Source: Vibrio splendidus
Lineage (GTDB): Bacteria; Pseudomonadota; Gammaproteobacteria; Enterobacterales; Vibrionaceae
Reading direction: 5' to 3'
Assembly (NCBI RefSeq): GCF_001557875.1
Contig: NZ_LNRF01000002.1
Span: 248,001 to 312,000 of the forward strand
Length of the DNA stretch: 64,000 nt
Shown here: positions 44,147 through 52,750 of the stretch, piece after piece
Position numbering within the stretch: the stretch's first letter is position 1
Layout of the letters: every line of letters begins with the position of its first letter
Translations under genes and position numbers: made by a program
Notes under the pieces: generated by a model
Told to the model about the DNA's origin: nothing
Seen by the model: only the letters and a program-made list of their open reading frames with translations
Databases searched by the model: none

Positions 44147-44304
44147 AATATCTATCGCCTTAACTCAAAGCACAAACCAAACATATGGCAAATATGCCAC
44201 ACGTAGAGTTAAATCTAAATATTTTCATAACGTTATGAGCAAATACGGTGGTAGATACTAGGATGGCATACATCACTGGTTAGGCAAAAGAATGGAATTA
44301 GAGC

Positions 44305-44757
44305 TTACTTAGCCACTGTCGCTTCCGATAGCTTGCTTAGTACACCCGATACTTTCTTAACTACCTCATCACAGCCATTGATCGCGTGACGCTCTACCAA
44401 GTAATTAGGATCGTTGTAAGACAACCATACTTTCTTATTAGAATCTTCAGTGACTAACACCTTCTGCGGTAAATCTATCGCGACTTCTTGAGCACATTGC
44501 ATTAATGGTGTCCCTACTTTTGGGTTACCAAAAATGATGACTTCCGTTGGTCTCAATTCAAGATCGACCTTACTCGCGTTTTTCTGATGATCGATTCTCG
44601 CAAACAAGGTCAAACCTTTGCTTTTGGCGATTTCTTCAAAGCGATCAGCAGTCTCTTTCACTGAATAATTACTCTGGTATTTAATCAAACCATCAGAAGC
44701 CGCAACTGAAAATGATGTCGAGAGTAAAATGGCGCATAGTGGTAGTAATTTTTTCAT
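44305..44757 (-). CDS. Secreted DUF302 family protein
   Basis: A 150-aa protein with a signal peptide of about 20 residues (SVAASDG). The DUF302 domain is seen as YQSNYSVKETADRFEEIAKSKGLTLFARIDH and IFGNPKVGTPLMQCAQEVAIDLPQKVLV. GAGGTG lies just before ATG 44757. The role is unknown. The 160 bp on either side hold no other gene. Confidence 0.85.
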   Translation of the reverse strand: MKKLLPLCAILLSTSFSVAASDGLIKYQSNYSVKETADRFEEIAKSKGLTLFARIDHQKNASKVDLELRPTEVIIFGNPKVGTPLMQCAQEVAIDLPQKVLVTEDSNKKVWLSYNDPNYLVERHAINGCDEVVKKVSGVLSKLSEATVAK

Positions 44758-44927
44758 CGTCACCTCTGAGATTTAACCTCATCAAACTTACATTCATAGC
44801 GCCACTTATAAAATCAGCGACGTAACCCATGTCAGTATAGTCGCGTTTCCATTCTCAGTTTGCAGAGAGGATCACTTTTCTAATGCGTCTTATTATCATT
44901 TCATCCTCGTATGGGTACCGAACTGAT

Positions 44928-45509
44928 CTACTTGAGTAACCCCTGCTCCGCAGCACCTTCAAGTTGCCCTTCTAGTTCTTTCCATAGAGCACGACTGCCT
45001 TTAGAAATACGCTCGCCATTAAAGGTCAGAACTTTGTCTTTGGATATGTTGTGCTTCTTCCAGCTGTGACCATCACCATGGATGTTATGAAGCAAAGGTG
45101 GCACTCTATCGATCGCCTTACCAAATCTAGCTTCCGGTGACTCACCCGCTTCGAACTCAAGCCATAAATCCAAATACTCGGTTCTTAAATGGCTCGGCAA
45201 TGATTTCAGCAAGCGCTCGACACAGTTTCTCTCTTTGAGCTTGTTTTCTTCGGTTTCACTGGCATAAATGATGGTGTCTCCGGCATCAATTTCCCCAAGG
45301 TCATGAATCAGCAGCATCTTCATTACTCGGGTAATATCGATTTCTTCATTGGCATAGTCTTTCAACATGAGCGCGCTTAAACACACGTGCCAACTGTGCT
45401 CGGCGGAATTTTCATAACGAACCAATCCAACGGGTCTTGTTTGTCGATGAACATCCTTTAACTTTTCAATTTCGACCATGAACTGCAGAATGCCTTTGAT
45501 TTCTTCCAC
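44928..45509 (-). CDS. HD-domain hydrolase, YfbR/HDDC2-like 5'-nucleotidase
   Basis: A 193-aa HD-domain protein. The metal ligands are in ENSAEHSWHVCLSAL, LLIHDLGEIDAGDT and later RFGKAIDRVPPLLHN. This arrangement fits the YfbR/HDDC2 group, which removes phosphate from deoxynucleoside monophosphates; the substrate is inferred. It lies in the minus-strand run of small enzymes. Confidence 0.85.
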   Translation of the reverse strand: MEEIKGILQFMVEIEKLKDVHRQTRPVGLVRYENSAEHSWHVCLSALMLKDYANEEIDITRVMKMLLIHDLGEIDAGDTIIYASETEENKLKERNCVERLLKSLPSHLRTEYLDLWLEFEAGESPEARFGKAIDRVPPLLHNIHGDGHSWKKHNISKDKVLTFNGERISKGSRALWKELEGQLEGAAEQGLLK

Positions 45510-45572
45510 GATGAGCTTCCTTGAATTAAATTAAATTGAGATTGAGTAACACACGAATCCGCCTTAGCGAAC

Positions 45573-45989
45573 CTACCTGTTAGCCATAGGGTGTTCTGGG
45601 TTTAACTGAAGCAGATCCCACAAGTTACCGTATAGATCTTCAAACACAGCAACGGTACCATAACCTTGCTCTTTAGGCTCTCGGACGAAGTTAATGCCCA
45701 AAGACGTCATGCGCTCATAATCGCGCCAGAAATCATCGGTGTTTAAGAAGAGGAATACTCGTCCACCAGCTTGGTTACCGATAAAATCGAGTTGTTCTGG
45801 CTTGGATGCTCTAGCAAGTAACAAGCTCACACCAGTTGAACTTGGTGGAGCAACAACAACCCAGCGCTTATCTTCTTCCGGTAGATAGGTGTCTTCGATA
45901 AGATCAAACTTAAGCTTGTTAACATAGAAATCGAGGGCTTCGTCGTAGTCTTTTACGACCAGCGCAATATGGACAATATTCTGTTTCAT
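45573..45989 (-). CDS. VOC (glyoxalase/bleomycin-resistance-like) protein
   Basis: A 138-aa vicinal-oxygen-chelate protein with IVHIALVVKDYDEALDFYVNKLKFDL at the start and VAVFEDLYGNLWDLLQL at the end. Its His and Glu positions are consistent with metal binding. It could be a lyase or a binding protein; the substrate is unknown. Confidence 0.88.
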   Translation of the reverse strand: MKQNIVHIALVVKDYDEALDFYVNKLKFDLIEDTYLPEEDKRWVVVAPPSSTGVSLLLARASKPEQLDFIGNQAGGRVFLFLNTDDFWRDYERMTSLGINFVREPKEQGYGTVAVFEDLYGNLWDLLQLNPEHPMANR

Positions 45990-46037
45990 AACATACCTTA
46001 TTGGGGTTTTAACTCAGTGGAAACTTGTTTAATGTTA

Positions 46038-46508
46038 CTAAGCAATTCGCCCACACATGATAAATTGCGGGCCTGCTGCGCCACCTAGATACTGTTCATT
46101 GGTATCTTCGAAGCCGCCTTTCTGATAACAGTTGAATGCTGCCGGATTTTTGCAATTCACAGTTAAGTAAATCGACTGATACGCTGAGTAATTCGCTTTT
46201 AAATATGGAAACAAAGCTTTGACCGTGCCGGTTCCTAGACCTTTACCTTGCTGGTTTTTATCAAGCACAAAAGATCTTAAGCCAATGCTTCCTTCAGGGC
46301 AGAATTCGTAGTGCTCTGCGTAAGCGATATCCAGCTTAAAGAAACCCACAACTTCGTTATCAGACTTAATCACGTGCAAGTGCGTAGTTTCACTGCCGTC
46401 TAATAAAAACCCTGCAGCTGTACCAGCAAACTTAACTTGTTCATCGGCGAGTTGGATGACCTGAACTGACGCCACATGTGATTCTTCAAGCCTTTCGATA
46501 GTTATCAT
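46038..46508 (-). CDS. GNAT-family acetyltransferase
   Basis: A 156-aa GNAT enzyme. The acetyl-CoA motif reads RSFVLDKNQQGKGLGTGTVKALF (Q/RXXGXG/A type), followed by YLTVNCKNPAAFNCYQKGGFEDT, the usual motif B. The acceptor is unknown. It starts 36 bp after the 46545-46901 gene, whose product is unrelated. Confidence 0.85.
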   Translation of the reverse strand: MITIERLEESHVASVQVIQLADEQVKFAGTAAGFLLDGSETTHLHVIKSDNEVVGFFKLDIAYAEHYEFCPEGSIGLRSFVLDKNQQGKGLGTGTVKALFPYLKANYSAYQSIYLTVNCKNPAAFNCYQKGGFEDTNEQYLGGAAGPQFIMCGRIA

Positions 46509-46544
46509 TGTTGTTCCTTCTGTATAACACGCACGAAAAACCGG

Positions 46545-46901
46545 CTAGAGCTCATCGCTAGTGTCTCGAGAACCGTAGTTTGGGAAGTTGATATTAAGAA
46601 CGTTATCGTCCTCAAGAGTGAATAGAACACTTCCATTCTCTACACCGGTTTCGTTCCTATCTGAACATCCTAGAAACAGCTCCCAATCAAACGAATATTG
46701 AAGTCGGTATTGATTCGCATTGATGTGTAGTACATCTGTGATTTTAATACCGTTCACCACATGTGCCATATCATCGATGTATGACAGGTCTGGGATTAAC
46801 TTTTCTTCGAATTCACGTTTATGCTCAGTTAAGAAGTTGAGCAGTTCAGAACATAACTCGGAGCCATGAACCAATGGTTTAGACAGACTAGAAAACAACA
46901 T
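46545..46901 (-). CDS. Hypothetical protein (118 aa)
   Basis: A 118-aa soluble acidic protein. GGAG sits 9 bp before ATG 46901; the TTG at 46916 overlaps that ribosome site. The central YRLQYSFDWELFLGCSD is predicted to be beta-strand. I do not recognise a family. Confidence 0.55.
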   Translation of the reverse strand: MLFSSLSKPLVHGSELCSELLNFLTEHKREFEEKLIPDLSYIDDMAHVVNGIKITDVLHINANQYRLQYSFDWELFLGCSDRNETGVENGSVLFTLEDDNVLNINFPNYGSRDTSDEL

Positions 46902-46990
46902 TTCTAAATACTCCAAGGATTGTTTTGATATTAGAGGGTACTTGAATGTTTACCACTCTACTCTCCTTGTATATACGGGCACTTAATACG

Positions 46991-47410
46991 TTACTTTTTG
47001 ACGAGCGACTTGATGAGAAACGATAGCGAGGAATCTACAGGGTAATTTTCTAACACCATCTGGCATTCATACCCTCGTTTCTCATAGAAAGGCTTCGCTT
47101 GAAAACTTAATGTATCGACCAGTGACGACGTACAGCCTTGAGACTGTGCATATTCTTCAATACGCTCAAGTAGCTCACTGCCGACTTGCTTTCCTCTCAT
47201 CGAATCATCGACCCAGAGGAACTTAATCAGTAACCAGTTTCCCCAAAGGTCAGCGATAATGCCACCAACTTTGTTGCCTTCCTCCATCGCGTAGTACGCA
47301 ACTTGAGACTTGGGGATCCCTTCCAGAAACGGTGTGTTGTGTTTGATTAATCCGCCTCTGACTTCATTAATGTCGTCATCAGAAGGCTCGATATCTAATT
47401 GGTATTTCAT
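46991..47410 (-). CDS. GNAT-family acetyltransferase
   Basis: A 139-aa GNAT enzyme with FLWVDDSMRGKQVGSELLERIEEYA as the acetyl-CoA site and TLSFQAKPFYEKRGYE as motif B. It is shorter than typical but complete. It starts 32 bp after the stop of the VOC gene at 47443. The acceptor is unknown. Confidence 0.85.
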   Translation of the reverse strand: MKYQLDIEPSDDDINEVRGGLIKHNTPFLEGIPKSQVAYYAMEEGNKVGGIIADLWGNWLLIKFLWVDDSMRGKQVGSELLERIEEYAQSQGCTSSLVDTLSFQAKPFYEKRGYECQMVLENYPVDSSLSFLIKSLVKK

Positions 47411-47442
47411 TGATTTCCTATCTTTGGATTAACGGCTTATAT

Positions 47443-47853
47443 CTAACTAATATCTTGGCAGAACCTAAAGAGATAACCGTCTGGGGTTTGAACGATGAAT
47501 TGCTTCTGAGTCGCGATCGAGTCCCCACATTGATAAGACTTCGACTCTAACGCTAAGTAAATAGAATCAGCGCCGCTTTCGTTTACTCTCTGATAAAGAG
47601 GTTCGATGTCGAGAACATCCCATTGAAAGTTAACACCACGCCCTAAAGGTAACTCCAGATCACCCGATAGCCATTTTCGACTTTTGCCCGCAACCCCTTC
47701 AAGCATCACATCAACACCATCAAGCGTTAGGTAAGCAAACTCCTCATCTGGGCGCTCATATTTCACTTCAAACCCTAACACATCGACAAAGAAGGATTTA
47801 CTCACATTAATATCAAAACAATAAAGCTCTGGAACTACTCGTAATGTCATCAT
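47443..47853 (-). CDS. VOC (glyoxalase/bleomycin-resistance-like) protein
   Basis: A 136-aa VOC protein: VVPELYCFDINVSKSFFVDVLGFEV and VQTPDGYLFRFCQDI are the beta-alpha-beta module ends, with VDVMLEGVAG between. Some such proteins sequester drugs such as bleomycin, others are enzymes; no resistance claim is made. ATG 47850 is equally plausible. Confidence 0.88.
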   Translation of the reverse strand: MMTLRVVPELYCFDINVSKSFFVDVLGFEVKYERPDEEFAYLTLDGVDVMLEGVAGKSRKWLSGDLELPLGRGVNFQWDVLDIEPLYQRVNESGADSIYLALESKSYQCGDSIATQKQFIVQTPDGYLFRFCQDIS

Positions 47854-47982
47854 TTGTCCATTCGTTGAATATCTAAAAATACAGGAAAAGCACCTTGTTA
47901 GTTGACTTAGTTCGCTGCACCCCCACGTCTCGACATACGCTGGCTGTTTCGATTCGCTCAGGAACTTGTTGGATGAGGTTCT

Positions 47983-48117
47983 TTAGTTTTTGTTTCCCTT
48001 CTCCGACAGATACGCGGCATACTTTTTAGAGATCCATTTATGAATATGAAGCCCTGTTTTGCGGACAAGATACCAATCTATAGCAGCTAGAATCACCAAA
48101 CCGAGTACAGTTCCCAT
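47983..48117 (-). CDS. Small membrane protein (44 aa)
   Basis: A 44-aa reading frame with a strong GGAGG ribosome site 8 bp before ATG 48117. The N-terminal half is a single membrane helix (MGTVLGLVILAAIDWYLV); the C-terminal half is basic (RKTGLHIHKWISKKYAAYL). This is the layout of a small membrane-anchored regulator. It lies between the leader repeat at 48.25 kb and the VOC gene. The 130 bp after it (47854-47982) hold nothing I can name. Confidence 0.6.
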   Translation of the reverse strand: MGTVLGLVILAAIDWYLVRKTGLHIHKWISKKYAAYLSEKGNKN

Positions 48118-48241
48118 TATAAATCCTCCATAAACATCGATGTGTAAATCTATCAAATTGTTAAGAACACCTGCGAACTTACACAGACTATAAATCCGAG
48201 TTCTCGTTCTTTACTTAACCCTGTATAAACACTGAGACATT

Positions 48242-48301
48242 ACAGCTATCAAACAGAAAAATTCTGTACTTAAATACTGATTAATTCTGTCTAGTTTCTA
48301 A
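48242..48301 (-). repeat. Leader element copy 2, upstream of the second small-gene block
   Basis: This aligns with 27980-28039 over about 60 bp; GAAAAATTCTG, TTAAATAC and TCTAGTTT are shared exactly. The centre CTGTACTTAAATACTG is one base off a LexA-type CTGT-N8-ACAG box. On the minus strand the similarity ends at TAGCTGT in both copies. Confidence 0.55.
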
Positions 48302-48380
48302 GATAGGCAAGCAATATACAACAAGCCATCGCAGAACAATGGCTTATGTCACAGCTAATTTAAGGCATGTGAAAAATCGC

Positions 48381-48989
48381 TTACTTTAGGTCATCTGGAA
48401 TGCGGCGATCTTTGTGGTAATACTCTCGGTCGCGTTCGTTGATTTCGCGTACCACTTTGCATGGGTTGCCGACAGCAACTACATTGGCTGGGATGTCTTT
48501 GGTGACGATGCTCCCTGCCCCTATTACTGAGTTTTCACCAATGGTGACACCGGGAAGCACGACGGTGTGCGTGCCAAGCCATACGTTGTTGCCAATACGA
48601 ACGGGAACATTGAACTGCGCTGCTTTTAGCCTGAGTTCTGGGCTAATGGGATGTGTACCAGTGGCGATGGTCACGTTAGGCGCAATCATCACGTTGTCGC
48701 CGATGAATACGTCTGTGTCGTCGACCAGAGTTAAATTGAAGTTTACGTATACGTTGTTGCCTAGGTGCGTGTGACGCCCCCAGTTCGCGTGCAGTGGTGG
48801 TTCAATGTAGCAGCCCTCACCGACTTCGGCGAATAGCTGCTTCATGATTTGTTGTCGTTTATCACCTTCGCTCGGGCGAGTGTGATTGAAATCGTATAGC
48901 ACTTCTAAGCATTGAGTTTGCTCAGCAACCAAATCAACGTCGTCACAGTAGTACACGTCTTGGCTGTGCATTTTAGCCTTTATATCCAT
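48381..48989 (-). CDS. Maa/LacA-like sugar O-acetyltransferase
   Basis: A 202-aa hexapeptide acetyltransferase with an N-terminal maltose-acetyltransferase-type helix region. The hexapeptide repeats hold GRHTHLGNNVYVNFNLTLVDDTDVFIGDNVMIAPNVTIATGTHP, where the HP His is the catalytic residue. GVTIGENSVIGAGSIVTKDIPANVVAVGNP follows. It acetylates a sugar or a thiogalactoside-like substrate. It stands alone. Confidence 0.88.
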   Translation of the reverse strand: MDIKAKMHSQDVYYCDDVDLVAEQTQCLEVLYDFNHTRPSEGDKRQQIMKQLFAEVGEGCYIEPPLHANWGRHTHLGNNVYVNFNLTLVDDTDVFIGDNVMIAPNVTIATGTHPISPELRLKAAQFNVPVRIGNNVWLGTHTVVLPGVTIGENSVIGAGSIVTKDIPANVVAVGNPCKVVREINERDREYYHKDRRIPDDLK

Positions 48990-49085
48990 GTTTGAACCTA
49001 TTTGATCATTGCCTTATGTCGGCATAAATAAAGAAACAGATGGATAATTTGAAGTTTTCACTGGCCTTAATGCAAGTTAGATGAA

Positions 49086-49460
49086 TTAACGCGGCCTAAT
49101 GTTTTCAGCCACACGCCACAGCACACCACTTGGGTCAGTGATACAAAACTCAAGCATTCCCCATGGCTGTTCAACAACCTCGGAAACGGTAACTTCAAAT
49201 TCCGACACTACATTAGAGTTTTGGATGTGTTGATACCAACTTTTTACGTCTTCAACCAGCAAGTGCATCATGTAATTGTGACAGTGCGCAGGTTCATAAA
49301 AGTTTTGCAGAAGGAACGCACAACCGCCGTGACGCAGATAGGCGATATCATGGAATTCAGACATGATTTCAAAGCCGAGAGTTTGATAAAAACGCTTGGA
49401 CAAATCGAAGTCTTTCGCGGGTACGAAAGACTTAATTTCTGAGACTTTTAGGTTTTCCAT
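49086..49460 (-). CDS. VOC (glyoxalase-like) protein
   Basis: A 124-aa VOC protein: SFVPAKDFDLSKRFYQTLGFEIMSEFHDIAYL and EVVEQPWGMLEFCITDPSGVLWRVAE. It has the usual two beta-alpha-beta-beta-beta modules but lacks obvious extra domains. The substrate is unknown. Confidence 0.88.
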   Translation of the reverse strand: MENLKVSEIKSFVPAKDFDLSKRFYQTLGFEIMSEFHDIAYLRHGGCAFLLQNFYEPAHCHNYMMHLLVEDVKSWYQHIQNSNVVSEFEVTVSEVVEQPWGMLEFCITDPSGVLWRVAENIRPR

Positions 49461-49538
49461 CCTATATCCTTATAGTATTGATGTTCTGGTGCTGACACGC
49501 TTAACGCTTTAAGTGGTTACGGCGTTTATTGACAGCTC

Positions 49539-50237
49539 TTATTGAGAGTCTTGCTGAAATGAGTCAACTTCGGCTTTGGTTAGATAACGCCACTGGCCTG
49601 CTTCAACATCTAAACGAACATCACCAATCTGTTCACGGTGCAGGCCAACAACTCGATTCCCTACTGCAGCAAACATTCGTTTCACTTGATGAAACTTACC
49701 TTCTGTAATGGTCAACAGCACTTCTTTACTGGTAATCACTTCGAGCTCTGCCGGACGCGTCGGTTTTTGTTCGCCCTGCAATTGAATGCCCGCTTTGAAC
49801 TTATCAGCGACATCGTCTTTGATATCTCGTGACAATGTCACGCGATAGACTTTCTTACATGACTTGGTTGGCAACGTGATGTTGAATGACCAGCGCCCAT
49901 CATCGGTAATCAAGACTAAGCCTGTAGTGTCGGCATCTAAGCGCCCTGCTATGTGCAGTTCTGATGCTTTGTCTATCTCGATGTAGTTAAACAATGAAGG
50001 ATAAACTTCGTCGATGTTAGAGCAGATAGTACCCGCAGGCTTGTGCATTAAGAGGTATCGAAATTCACGCAACTTAAGCGGCGTGCCATTTAACAAGATG
50101 GTGTTGCTTTCATGAACCTGAGTCGATTCATCGGTGACAATCTCACAGTTTACGTTCACCTCGCCATTATGGATGCGTTCAATCGCTTCAGGCTTGGTTA
50201 GGTCTGTGCTTTTACATAGGTATTTATCAAGGCGCAT
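49539..50237 (-). CDS. rsuA: RsuA-type 16S rRNA pseudouridine synthase
   Basis: A 232-aa synthase. An S4 RNA-binding domain (about 1-45, RLDKYLCKSTDLTKPEAIERIHNGEV) precedes the catalytic domain. The catalytic Asp is in IAGRLDADTTGLVLITDD, and GKFHQVKRMFAAVGNRVVGLHR is the other family mark. It isomerises a uridine in small-subunit rRNA (U516 in E. coli). The start is ATG 50237, sharing one base with the stop of the upstream zinc-ribbon gene (TAATG); the longer in-frame ATG at 50255 lies inside that gene. Confidence 0.88.
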   Translation of the reverse strand: MRLDKYLCKSTDLTKPEAIERIHNGEVNVNCEIVTDESTQVHESNTILLNGTPLKLREFRYLLMHKPAGTICSNIDEVYPSLFNYIEIDKASELHIAGRLDADTTGLVLITDDGRWSFNITLPTKSCKKVYRVTLSRDIKDDVADKFKAGIQLQGEQKPTRPAELEVITSKEVLLTITEGKFHQVKRMFAAVGNRVVGLHREQIGDVRLDVEAGQWRYLTKAEVDSFQQDSQ

Positions 50238-50398
50238 TAATCGTCGGCACCACATTTAGCACAAGGCTTGTAAGTTCGTTCACTTTGCTCGATAACCACA
50301 TAGTCACCAACGCACTTGTCACATAAAGCGAGCTTTGGGTAAGCCTCTTTTTGTTTCTTTGCGTTGATGTTGCCTTCGGTGGTGTATACGGTTCTCAT
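50237..50398 (-). CDS. Small zinc-ribbon protein (53 aa) coupled to rsuA
   Basis: A 53-aa protein with CDKC and CAKC pairs (about residues 26-29 and 46-49), a probable zinc ribbon. AAGGC precedes ATG 50398. Its stop overlaps the rsuA start by one base, so the two are translationally coupled. The role is unknown; a link to ribosome assembly would be a guess. Confidence 0.7.
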   Translation of the reverse strand: MRTVYTTEGNINAKKQKEAYPKLALCDKCVGDYVVIEQSERTYKPCAKCGADD

Positions 50399-50573
50399 TT
50401 TGATGCCTTTGCTTGAATAACGTGAGAGGCGCAAATTGTATCACTGTTTACAGCTTTGGTTGGAGTGGTGCGCATAGATAAGTTGATTTTAAGTGCCGCT
50501 ATTCCATGTTCCCGCCCCGTAACGGCTTAACCATGAACAACAAAGTCAACGTGCCACGCCTATCAGTGGTAAA

Positions 50574-51008
50574 ATGATAAAAGCTCACCAACTTATGAAG
50601 TCGATAATGAAAGATTGTAATCAATGCGGAAAATGCTGTATCAAATACGGAGATGGCGACCTTGCCGCGACTCAAGAAGAGATCGATTTGTGGGAGCTGT
50701 TCAACCCAGACATCTTTGAATATGTTCGAGGAAGCGAGATATGGTTCGACCCTGAATCTGGCGAACGTTTATCTCGCTGCCCTTTTCTGGAACTGGTTCC
50801 GACGAAAGACACCAAGGCTCAGGCCAAGTACACATGTAGTATTTACTTAGACCGTCCGGAAGATTGCCGACACTACCCAAGCCTGATTAATGAGATAGTA
50901 CGAGATGAGTGTGAAATGATTGAGGTGGTGGATTTACAAGACACGAAGAAAGCTCAAAGGAAACTCGACCTGTTGATGAAAGACAGCCGACCTTCAAGCT
51001 ATTCGTAA
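50574..51008 (+). CDS. YkgJ-type cysteine-cluster protein
   Basis: A 144-aa protein with CNQCGKCCIKYG near residues 15-26, SRCPFLE around the middle and YTCSIYLDRPEDCRHYP after it. This is the YkgJ/CxxCxxCC pattern thought to bind metal or Fe-S. Starts at 50574, 50595 and 50607 are all in frame; the first has AGTGG upstream. It is oriented opposite to its neighbours. Confidence 0.85.
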   Translation: MIKAHQLMKSIMKDCNQCGKCCIKYGDGDLAATQEEIDLWELFNPDIFEYVRGSEIWFDPESGERLSRCPFLELVPTKDTKAQAKYTCSIYLDRPEDCRHYPSLINEIVRDECEMIEVVDLQDTKKAQRKLDLLMKDSRPSSYS

Positions 51009-51080
51009 GCGATGATCTTTTGAAGATCAATCTTCAGCATTAGCTAATATGTAATAATACAGCTAATAGCAGCTAAAACC

Positions 51081-51482
51081 TTAAGCCAAATACTGGTTCG
51101 CTTCTAACCAATCAAGCGCAACCAGTGCTGCCAATGAACATACTGCTCTGTCATTGCCATCAACAAACTTAAGCTCTTCGATTTCGGCATCTGGAGACAG
51201 TTCACCATTATAATCAGCAAGATAACAAGTCAATTGCACCGATACGCCTTCCGCTTTGCCATCAGCTTGGCCTGTAAACGTCTCGACGTATTTGATGGAA
51301 TCAGGCACTAAATCAACTGAGATCTCTTCTTTGATTTCGCGAACCAGTGCTTGCTCATCACTTTCGCCCGCTTCACGCTTACCACCCGGTAGATAGAACA
51401 GTTCTTTGCCTTTTGATCTCACCATCAACAGCTTGCCGTCTTTGATGAATATCCAAGCCAGCTTATCAATTACCTTATGCAT
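51081..51482 (-). CDS. NUDIX hydrolase
   Basis: A 133-aa NUDIX enzyme with the box GGKREAGESDEQALVREIKEEIS, which holds the metal-binding Glu residues. The start is at ATG 51482 (MHKVIDKLAWIFI), the usual beginning of the fold; an earlier in-frame start adds 18 unlikely residues. It probably hydrolyses a nucleoside diphosphate derivative; the substrate is unknown. Confidence 0.88.
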   Translation of the reverse strand: MHKVIDKLAWIFIKDGKLLMVRSKGKELFYLPGGKREAGESDEQALVREIKEEISVDLVPDSIKYVETFTGQADGKAEGVSVQLTCYLADYNGELSPDAEIEELKFVDGNDRAVCSLAALVALDWLEANQYLA

Positions 51483-51710
51483 GTCGTTAGACCTTATTTC
51501 TGTTTTAGTTCTCGTTATTACTGAATCTGGCCACACAATTCGTCACGACCAAACAAAGCCTAGGTATGTTACACGCTGGAGTGAATAGACTCTATTAAAT
51601 CGAATGGGAAATATCATAGCCAAAACGAAAAATGACAGCCTTCGAGACAATGCTCGTCAACTGTCATTGGCGTTGTTTAGGGATTGTTCGCTAGTTGCCT
51701 GCAGATAGGA

Positions 51711-52091
51711 TCAATCGACTAGCCACTTAAGCGCAGAGTCGTGTTCTTCGAATGACTTAATCTCACCAGAAACAAACCAGCTCCCTACTTTTGAAGCGAA
51801 TTCTTGCCAGCTTTTATCACCATAAATCGCGATTTTGTCTATCTTCGAATTGAGCTCTAATCCCAGTTTGAAATCATCCCAAGCAGCACGTAACTCCCAA
51901 CCCGTTAAGGTGGAGATGTCGACCAGCATCTTGAGTTTAGATGAGTCGAGTTCTTCTAGCGTGGTATTTAGAATTGGCATCATTGCTTGATAGTCATCGT
52001 GTGTGAGTTTGCCTTTCGCTTTAAACACAACGATGGTTTCACCGCTAACACGTTCGATTCCAACCGATATTCCGTGACGTTCGATACTCAT
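51711..52091 (-). CDS. SpoIIAA-like STAS/SEC14 domain protein
   Basis: A 126-aa single-domain protein of the SpoIIAA-like family (PF11964): GKLTHDDYQAMMPIL, KMLVDISTLTGWELRAAWDDF and IDKIAIYGDKSWQEFASKVGSWF. Members may bind lipids or signal. It stands alone, and its function is unknown. Confidence 0.8.
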   Translation of the reverse strand: MSIERHGISVGIERVSGETIVVFKAKGKLTHDDYQAMMPILNTTLEELDSSKLKMLVDISTLTGWELRAAWDDFKLGLELNSKIDKIAIYGDKSWQEFASKVGSWFVSGEIKSFEEHDSALKWLVD

Positions 52092-52203
52092 AACCTAGCC
52101 CTCATAGTGGAAACTAGACTTAGCTTAGAGGATTAAACAACAAAGAGATGAGAGGTCGGCGTCAAAACAGACAAGCGCTTTATCTGAGCTTAATATCAGC
52201 GAG

Positions 52204-52707
52204 TTAATAGTTCTTCCCCAACAGTTCGCTTAGGGATTGAACTTGCACGATACGTGGATGCTGTGACTTAAGATCAACACCTTCCGTGTTCAACCACACC
52301 GCTTGCAAACCCGCTTCAAGTGCTGGGTAAATGTCTTTTTCTAAGGTGTCACCGACCATGGTGATGTCTTGTGGTGCAACACCGATCTTAGAAATAATGG
52401 TAGGATAGAACTCCGGCTCAAACTTAGAAAAGCCAATGCTCGCCTTACAAAAGTAACCCAAGATATATTGAGACAGGCCAACACGCTCGAAGGCACGAAT
52501 GATGTCGTCTTTACTGGAATCACCAGCATTGGTGGCAACATACACTTGGTGATTTTTGGAGAGTTCAGCCAGTAATGCACGAGCACCACTCACTTCTTGT
52601 ACGGTTTCCCAGTCACACATCTTCCCTTGTGCGTCTGGGAAATCGACCATCAGCGTATTGCCCCAGTCGAATAAGACTACTTCTGTTAATTCGATTAGCT
52701 TTGTCAT
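52204..52707 (-). CDS. HAD-superfamily hydrolase
   Basis: A 167-aa HAD hydrolase with motif I VVLFDWGNTLMVDF, YVATNAGDSSKDD as motif II and ITMVGDTLEKDIYPALEAGLQ as motif IV. It has a small cap insertion after motif I (the Trp-rich segment). The substrate is unknown. A GNAT gene follows 43 bp upstream on the same strand. Confidence 0.88.
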   Translation of the reverse strand: MTKLIELTEVVLFDWGNTLMVDFPDAQGKMCDWETVQEVSGARALLAELSKNHQVYVATNAGDSSKDDIIRAFERVGLSQYILGYFCKASIGFSKFEPEFYPTIISKIGVAPQDITMVGDTLEKDIYPALEAGLQAVWLNTEGVDLKSQHPRIVQVQSLSELLGKNY

Positions 52708-52750
52708 CTTGCCTCCTGCATACGATGAATTATCTAATGTTTAAGCGAGC

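Noticed and set aside
47854..47982. Possible attC (CCAACAAGTTCCTGAGCG on the minus strand)
   Set aside because: The opposite half shows a reversed core (AACTAACAAGG) instead of a complementary one, so it does not form the attC palindrome.
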